From positions 1-64,000 of the forward strand of contig JBBQNN010000013.1 in the NCBI GenBank assembly GCA_038329965.1: a stretch of 64,000 nucleotides of DNA, read 5' to 3'. The translations under genes and the position numbers were made by a program. The notes below the pieces were generated by a model. That model saw only the letters and a list, made by a program, of their open reading frames with translations. It had not been told where the DNA came from and searched no databases. Of this stretch, positions 59,224 through 64,000 are shown one piece after another (the stretch's first letter is position 1; each line of letters starts with the position of its first letter). Source of the stretch: QHCA01 sp003244095. Its GTDB lineage: Bacteria > Actinomycetota > Actinomycetes > Mycobacteriales > QHCA01.

Positions 59224-62200
59224 ATGAGTAGCTCGTTCGTGCACCTCCATGTGCACACCGAGTACTCGATGCTCGACGGCGCGGCCCGCCTCGGCGACCT
59301 GTTCGACGGGTGCGGGCAGATGGGCATGACCGCGCTGGCGATGACCGACCACGGCAACCTCTACGGCGCCTACGACTTCGCCACCAAGGCCGCGGCGGCC
59401 GGCATCACGCCGATCCTGGGCACCGAGGCCTACCTCGCCCCGGGTAGCCGCTTCGACAAGCGGATGCCGATAGACGGCAAGAAGCGGCGCACGCCGTACT
59501 CTCACCTGACCATCCTCTCGACCGGACCCGAGGGCTACCGCAACCTCTCGCGGCTGTCGAGCAGGGCCAGCCTGGAGGGCTACTACCTCAAGCCGCGGAT
59601 GGACCGCGAGCTGCTCGCCGAGCACACGGCCGGGCTGGTCGGCACGACCGGATGCCCGGGTGGTGAGGTGAGCCAGGCACTCGAGGCCGGTGACTACGAC
59701 AAGGCAAAGCGGATCGCCGGCGAGATGGCCGAGATCTTCGGCAAGGGCAACTACTACGTCGAGCTCATGCAGCACGGCATCGACATCGAGGACCGGACCT
59801 TCGCGAGTCTGGTCCGGATCGCCAAGGAGTTGGGCCTGCCCTTGCTGGCGACCAACGACCTGCACTACACCCGGCAGGAGGACGCCGTCGCGCAGGAGGT
59901 GCTGCTGTGCGTGCAGACCGGCGCGACTCTCGCCGACCCGCAGCGGTTCAAGTTCGAGGGGACCGAGTTCTACCTCAAGTCCCCCGAAGAGATGCGCCGC
60001 CTGTTCAGCGAGCTGCCCGAGGCGTGTGACAACACCCTCGCGATCGCCGAGCGGGTCGAGCCCTACGACTTCGGCTACCGCGACCTGCTGCCGCGCTTCC
60101 CGTTGCCCGAGGGGGAGACCGAGGCGACCTGGCTACGCGCCGAGGTCGACCGCGGCCTGGCCGACCGCTTCCCGGGCGGCGTCCCGGAGCCGCACCGCCA
60201 GCGGGCCGACTTCGAGATCGACGTGATCGCGCAGATGGGTTTCCCGGGTTACTTCCTGGTGGTCGCCGACCTGGTCCGCCATGCCAAGGTCAACGGCATC
60301 CGGGTCGGGCCGGGCCGCGGATCCGCGGCCGGCGCCGTGATCGCCTACGCGCTGGGCATCACCGAGCTCGACCCGCTCAAGCACGGGTTGTTGTTCGAGC
60401 GCTTCCTCAACCCCGAGCGGGTGTCGATGCCCGACATCGACCTCGACTTCGACGAGCGCCGGCGCGGCGACATGATCCGCTACGCGACGGAGACCTACGG
60501 CGAGGAGCGGGTCGCCCAGATCATCACCTACGGCACCATCAAGGCCAAGCAGGCGGTCAAGGACTCGGCACGGGTGCTCGGCTATCCGTTCGGCACCGGC
60601 GAGCGGCTCACCAAGGCGATGCCCGCACCGGTCATGGGCAAGGACATGTCGCTGTCGGGGATGTTCGACGCCAAGAACTCCCGGTACGCAGAAGCCAGCG
60701 AGTTCCGGGCGCTCTACACCGACGACCCTGACGCCAAGCGGGTGGTCGATTCCGCCCGGGGCCTCGAGGGCCTCAAGCGGCAGTGGGGGGTGCACGCGGC
60801 CGGGGTGATCCTGTCCCGCGAGCCGCTGATGGACGTGATCCCGATCATGCGGCGCGAGCAGGACGGCGCGATCATCACGCAGTTCGACATGGGGGCCTGC
60901 GAGGCCCTCGGCCTGCTCAAGATGGACTTCCTGGGCCTGCGCAACCTCACCGTCCTCGACGACTGCCTGGCCAACATCACCGCCAACCGGGGTGAGACGG
61001 TCGTGCTCGAGGACCTGCCGCTGGACAACCAGCCGGCCTACGAGCTGTTGGCCCGGGGGGACACCCTCGGCGTCTTCCAGCTCGACGGCGGCCCGATGCG
61101 CTCGCTGCTGCGGGCCATGGTGCCGGACAACTTCGAGGACATCTCGGCCGTGATCGCGCTCTACCGGCCCGGGCCGATGGGCGCCAACGCGCACAACGAC
61201 TATGCCGACCGCAAGAACGGCCGCAAGCCGATCACCGCGATCCACCCCGAGCTGGCGGCGCCGCTGGCCGAGATCCTGGGCGACACCTACGGGCTGATCG
61301 TCTACCAGGAGCAGGTCATGGCGATTGCCCAGCAACTCGCCGGCTACAGCCTCGGGCAGGCCGACCTGCTCCGGCGGGCGATGGGCAAGAAGAAGAAGGC
61401 GATCCTCGACAAGGAGTACGTCCCCTTCTCCGAGGGGATGGGCGCCCGCGGCTACAGCGCCGCCGCCGTCAAGACGCTGTGGGACATCCTCGTCCCCTTC
61501 TCCGACTACGCCTTCAACAAGGCACACACGGCCGGCTACGGGCTCGTGTCGTACTGGACGGCCTACCTCAAGGCCAACTACCCGGCCGAGTACATGGCGG
61601 CCCTTCTGACCAGCGTGCGCGACGACAAGGACAAGTCGGCGCTGTATCTCAACGAGTGCAGGCGCATGGGCATCAAGGTGCTGCCTCCCGACGTCAACGA
61701 GTCCGACGCCGACTACACCCCCCGTGGCACCGACATCCGGTTCGGCCTGGGCGCGATCCGTAACGTCGGCACCAACGTCGTCGCCTCGATCGTGCGCAGC
61801 CGGCAGATCAAGGGCCGGTTCACGGAGTTCTACGACTTCCTCCGCAAGGTCGAGCCGGCCGTGTGCAACAAGAAGACGATCGAGTCGCTGATCAAGTCCG
61901 GTGCCTTCGACTCGCTCGGGCACAGCCGGCGCGGGCTGATCCACGTACACGCCGAGGCCGTCGACTCCTGCATGGACGTCAAGCGGGCGGAGGCGGTCGG
62001 GCAGTTCGATCTGTTCAGCGACGGCGGGGCGGGTGACGACGGGCCGGGCGGGCTGGCCTTCGATGCGGTGATCCCGATGGGGGAGTGGCCCAAGGCAGAC
62101 CTGCTCCGACTCGAGCGGGACATGCTCGGCCTGTACGTCTCCGACCACCCGCTGCTGGGCGTCGAGCACCTGCTGGCGCCGCTCACCGACACCTCCGTCG

Positions 62201-62718
62201 CGGCGCTCACCGCCGAGGTGGTGCCCGACGCACAGATCGTGACGGTCGCCGGGATTCTGTCGACGCTGACCCGCAAGGTCACCAAGAAGGGCGATCCCTG
62301 GGCGCTGGCGATCCTGGAGGACCTCGAGGGCGCCATCGAGGTGATGTTCTTCCCGGCGACCTATCAACAGGTCGGCATGCGGCTCGCCGAGGATGCGGTC
62401 GTCGTGGTCCGTGGCCGCCTCGACAAGCGCGACGACGTGCCCAAGCTGATCGCGATGGACCTCTCGCTGCCCGACGTGTCCAACGCCCCGCGCGGCCCTG
62501 TGGTCGTGTCGCTGCCGGCCGCTCGGTGCATTCCGGCGCTGGTGGAGCGCCTCAAGGAGGTGCTGGCGACCCATCCCGGCACGACCGAGGTACACCTGCA
62601 ACTGCTCAACGGCGAGCGCCGCACGGCAATGCGGCTGGACGACGGCCTGAGGGTCGCGGCCACCCAGGCGCTGTACGCCGACCTCAAGGCCCTGCTCGGC
62701 CCCGGTGCGGTCGGTTAG
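59224..62718 (+). CDS. dnaE: Replicative DNA polymerase III alpha subunit
   Basis: The main replicative polymerase, 1164 residues. The PHP domain opens with FVHLHVHTEYSMLDGA, with ITPILGTEAY and NDLHYT further on. Polymerase aspartates lie in PDIDLDF (D404, D406) and KMDFLGLRN (D568). GPGRGSAAGAVIAYALG, a helix-hairpin-helix and an OB fold (TVAGILSTLTRKVTKKGDPWA) follow. Compared with the SOS-linked copy at 19397, the PHP metal motif HLHVHTE is complete. It comes after lspA/rluD as in other actinomycetes. ATG 59224 is used. Confidence 0.97.
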   Translation: MSSSFVHLHVHTEYSMLDGAARLGDLFDGCGQMGMTALAMTDHGNLYGAYDFATKAAAAGITPILGTEAYLAPGSRFDKRMPIDGKKRRTPYSHLTILSTGPEGYRNLSRLSSRASLEGYYLKPRMDRELLAEHTAGLVGTTGCPGGEVSQALEAGDYDKAKRIAGEMAEIFGKGNYYVELMQHGIDIEDRTFASLVRIAKELGLPLLATNDLHYTRQEDAVAQEVLLCVQTGATLADPQRFKFEGTEFYLKSPEEMRRLFSELPEACDNTLAIAERVEPYDFGYRDLLPRFPLPEGETEATWLRAEVDRGLADRFPGGVPEPHRQRADFEIDVIAQMGFPGYFLVVADLVRHAKVNGIRVGPGRGSAAGAVIAYALGITELDPLKHGLLFERFLNPERVSMPDIDLDFDERRRGDMIRYATETYGEERVAQIITYGTIKAKQAVKDSARVLGYPFGTGERLTKAMPAPVMGKDMSLSGMFDAKNSRYAEASEFRALYTDDPDAKRVVDSARGLEGLKRQWGVHAAGVILSREPLMDVIPIMRREQDGAIITQFDMGACEALGLLKMDFLGLRNLTVLDDCLANITANRGETVVLEDLPLDNQPAYELLARGDTLGVFQLDGGPMRSLLRAMVPDNFEDISAVIALYRPGPMGANAHNDYADRKNGRKPITAIHPELAAPLAEILGDTYGLIVYQEQVMAIAQQLAGYSLGQADLLRRAMGKKKKAILDKEYVPFSEGMGARGYSAAAVKTLWDILVPFSDYAFNKAHTAGYGLVSYWTAYLKANYPAEYMAALLTSVRDDKDKSALYLNECRRMGIKVLPPDVNESDADYTPRGTDIRFGLGAIRNVGTNVVASIVRSRQIKGRFTEFYDFLRKVEPAVCNKKTIESLIKSGAFDSLGHSRRGLIHVHAEAVDSCMDVKRAEAVGQFDLFSDGGAGDDGPGGLAFDAVIPMGEWPKADLLRLERDMLGLYVSDHPLLGVEHLLAPLTDTSVAALTAEVVPDAQIVTVAGILSTLTRKVTKKGDPWALAILEDLEGAIEVMFFPATYQQVGMRLAEDAVVVVRGRLDKRDDVPKLIAMDLSLPDVSNAPRGPVVVSLPAARCIPALVERLKEVLATHPGTTEVHLQLLNGERRTAMRLDDGLRVAATQALYADLKALLGPGAVG

Positions 62719-62782
62719 GTCGAGCGAGCATCGAGCGCAGCGGTGCCGTCAAGCAAGCGAGGAGCGAGCTGACAATCAGCGC

Positions 62783-63634
62783 TCAACGGAAGATGACGGT
62801 ACGCGGGCCGTTGACGAACACCCGGCGTTCGGCGTGCCAGCGCACCGCGCGGGCGAGCACCTGGCACTCCACGTCACGGCCCACCGCGGCCAACTCCTGC
62901 GGGCCGAGCGAGTGCTCCACCCGTACCGTGTCCTGCTCGATGATCGGCCCCTCGTCGAGGTCGACCGTCACGTAGTGCGCGGTGGCGCCGATCAGCTTGA
63001 CGCCGCGTTCGTGGGCCTGCCGGTAGGGCCCTGCGCCGCTGAAGCCCGGCAGGAACGAGTGGTGGATGTTGATCAGCCGGCCAGCCAGCGCCGAGCAGAC
63101 CCGCTCGGAGACGATCTGCATGTAGCGCGCCAGGATCACGGTGTCCACGGCGTTGCTGTCGACCAGCTCCAGCAACCGGGTCTCGGCCTGCTCGCGGCTC
63201 TCCGGGGTGACCGGCACGTGGTGGTAGGGCACGCCGTACCGCTCCACCAGCGGCCGCAGCGTCTCGTGATTAGACACGATGGCCGTGATCTCTACGGGCA
63301 GCCACCCGGTGCTCCAGCGGTAGAGCAGGTCGTTGAGGCAGTGTCCCTCCCGCGACGCCATCAACAGCACCGCGGGCCGCTCCGCCGAGTCCGTCACGGC
63401 CCATGTCATGCCGAACGCGTCGGCCACCGGCTCTAGGTGCGCCCGCAGGTCGGCCAGCGTCAGAGCCGCCGGCACCTGGACGTGGACCCGCATGAAGAAC
63501 TGCCCGGTCTGGTCGTCGCCGAACTGCTGGCTGACCCTGATGTCGCCGCCGCGCTGGGCCAGCGCAGCGGCGACGGTGGCGACGATGCCGGGCTGGTCGG
63601 GACACGACAGGGTCACGATGGCATCCGAGAGCAT
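62783..63634 (-). CDS. purU: Formyltetrahydrofolate deformylase
   Basis: PurU hydrolyses 10-formyl-THF to formate and THF, balancing one-carbon units. The 283-residue protein has an N-terminal ACT domain (ATLSC-type PDQPGIVATVAAAL, residues 5-85) and a formyltransferase-like domain with N189, H191 (INIHHSFLPGF) and D225 (VTVDLDEGPI), the expected catalytic residues. It converges on dnaE, with a 64-base spacer lacking a clear hairpin, and is divergent from the amidohydrolase. Confidence 0.94.
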   Translation of the reverse strand: MLSDAIVTLSCPDQPGIVATVAAALAQRGGDIRVSQQFGDDQTGQFFMRVHVQVPAALTLADLRAHLEPVADAFGMTWAVTDSAERPAVLLMASREGHCLNDLLYRWSTGWLPVEITAIVSNHETLRPLVERYGVPYHHVPVTPESREQAETRLLELVDSNAVDTVILARYMQIVSERVCSALAGRLINIHHSFLPGFSGAGPYRQAHERGVKLIGATAHYVTVDLDEGPIIEQDTVRVEHSLGPQELAAVGRDVECQVLARAVRWHAERRVFVNGPRTVIFR

Positions 63635-63684
63635 CTGCCCACCCTAGGGGGCCGGGTGCCGGCGGCCGGTGCGACGATCACGCC

Positions 63685-64000
63685 GTGCAGGTCGAGCAGG
63701 TCGAGCCCCGTGGCGTCGCATTCCGGGGGGCCGTCTGGGAGGGCGGTACGACCACGCCGTACGACGGCGCCGTCGTGGTCGACGGCCGCGGGCGGATCGC
63801 CGCCCTGGGCGCGGCGGTGGACCTGCCCGAGGGGCTGCGGGTGTTCGGCGGCGCGGGCTGCTGGGTCGGGCCGGGACTCGTCGACGCGCACGTGCATCTG
63901 GCCTTCGGCGGCGCGGAGCTGGCCCTGCGCGGCGGCGTGGTCGCGGTCCGCGACCTCGGCGCTCCGCTGGAGCTGGCCCGGAGGTGGCGCACCGACGGCC
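63685..64000 (+). CDS. Amidohydrolase, 5' end only
   Basis: The first 105 codons of a plus-strand gene cut by the window end. It begins at GTG 63685 and encodes a beta-sandwich edge (GAVVVDGRGRIAALG) followed by VGPGLVDAHVHLAFGG, the HxH metal motif of amidohydrolases such as imidazolonepropionase or dihydroorotase relatives. There is no clear ribosome site. The gene is divergent from purU with a 50-base spacer. Substrate cannot be told from this part. Confidence 0.75.
   Translation, partial: MQVEQVEPRGVAFRGAVWEGGTTTPYDGAVVVDGRGRIAALGAAVDLPEGLRVFGGAGCWVGPGLVDAHVHLAFGGAELALRGGVVAVRDLGAPLELARRWRTDG

Noticed and set aside
60133..62601. An 822-codon open frame antisense to dnaE
   Set aside because: It is an out-of-frame shadow of a strongly conserved gene in high-GC DNA and has no recognisable domain.
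62719..62782. A terminator between dnaE and purU
   Set aside because: The spacer contains GAGCGAGC-type direct repeats but no stable inverted repeat.

Overview
The window is one high-GC segment of a chromosome from an actinomycete (class Actinomycetia). It holds an actinobacterial division and cell-wall (dcw) cluster complete except for murB and followed by sepF, yggT and divIVA, a type-2 isoleucyl-tRNA synthetase behind a short translational-type T-box, a mycobacterial-style SOS box, GTG starts with NTGA overlaps throughout, and MurE with the DNPR signature of meso-diaminopimelate-type walls. The genus cannot be fixed from sequence alone.

Layout. (1) 1-4,485 is accessory and decaying: a peptidase E-like 3' end, a frameshifted DUF3995 membrane protein, an arginase-family protein, bioB, and fragments of an MFS transporter and two alpha/beta hydrolases. 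(2) 4,486-9,648 (minus) is a carotenoid operon: YbaK-like deacylase, CrtA-like monooxygenase, a GNAT, CruF-like hydratase, CruG-like glycosyltransferase and CrtI-like desaturase. (3) 9,732-16,375 has an internally deleted acyltransferase, then a sugar locus: a ROK repressor divergent from a rare HAD-phosphatase/GH13 glucosidase fusion, followed by an MFS permease and an epoxide hydrolase. (4) 16,392-25,796 has a large unknown protein, then a damage-response block: a perfect LexA/SOS palindrome, a long leader hairpin, and the genes DUF6504, HEPN (SAV_6107-like), a second DnaE, a methyltransferase, DinB and DUF3040. (5) 25,879-27,460 is an aldo/keto reductase facing a MerR regulator across a 19-bp-spacer promoter.

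(6) 27,457-32,143 (minus) is moxR, DUF58 and a TgpA-like transglutaminase. (7) 32,384-50,953 is the dcw block: MraZ box, mraZ, rsmH, ftsL, ftsI, murE, murF, mraY, murD, ftsW, murG, murC, ftsQ, ftsZ, pgeF, yggS, sepF, yggT, divIVA. It makes lipid II and assembles the septum. Most junctions from rsmH to ftsQ overlap by four bases (ATGA/GTGA), so translation is probably coupled; a 23-bp tandem duplication has altered the murC-ftsQ junction. (8) 50,987-55,568 holds a membrane/zinc-ribbon protein and, on the minus strand, an unknown protein and T-box-controlled ileS. (9) 55,826-64,000 holds a DksA/TraR protein with a histone-like tail, lspA, an RluD-type synthase, a tandem GNAT, the replicative dnaE, purU (minus) and the start of an amidohydrolase.

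Most striking: the LexA-controlled alternative mutasome with its unusual upstream region (three 41-bp-spaced palindromes, SOS box, 17-bp hairpin); the eight-codon minicistron between murC and ftsQ; the HAD-GH13 fusion; and the swapped GXHH active-site motif in IleS. I saw no tRNA, rRNA, CRISPR array, intact IS element or prophage.
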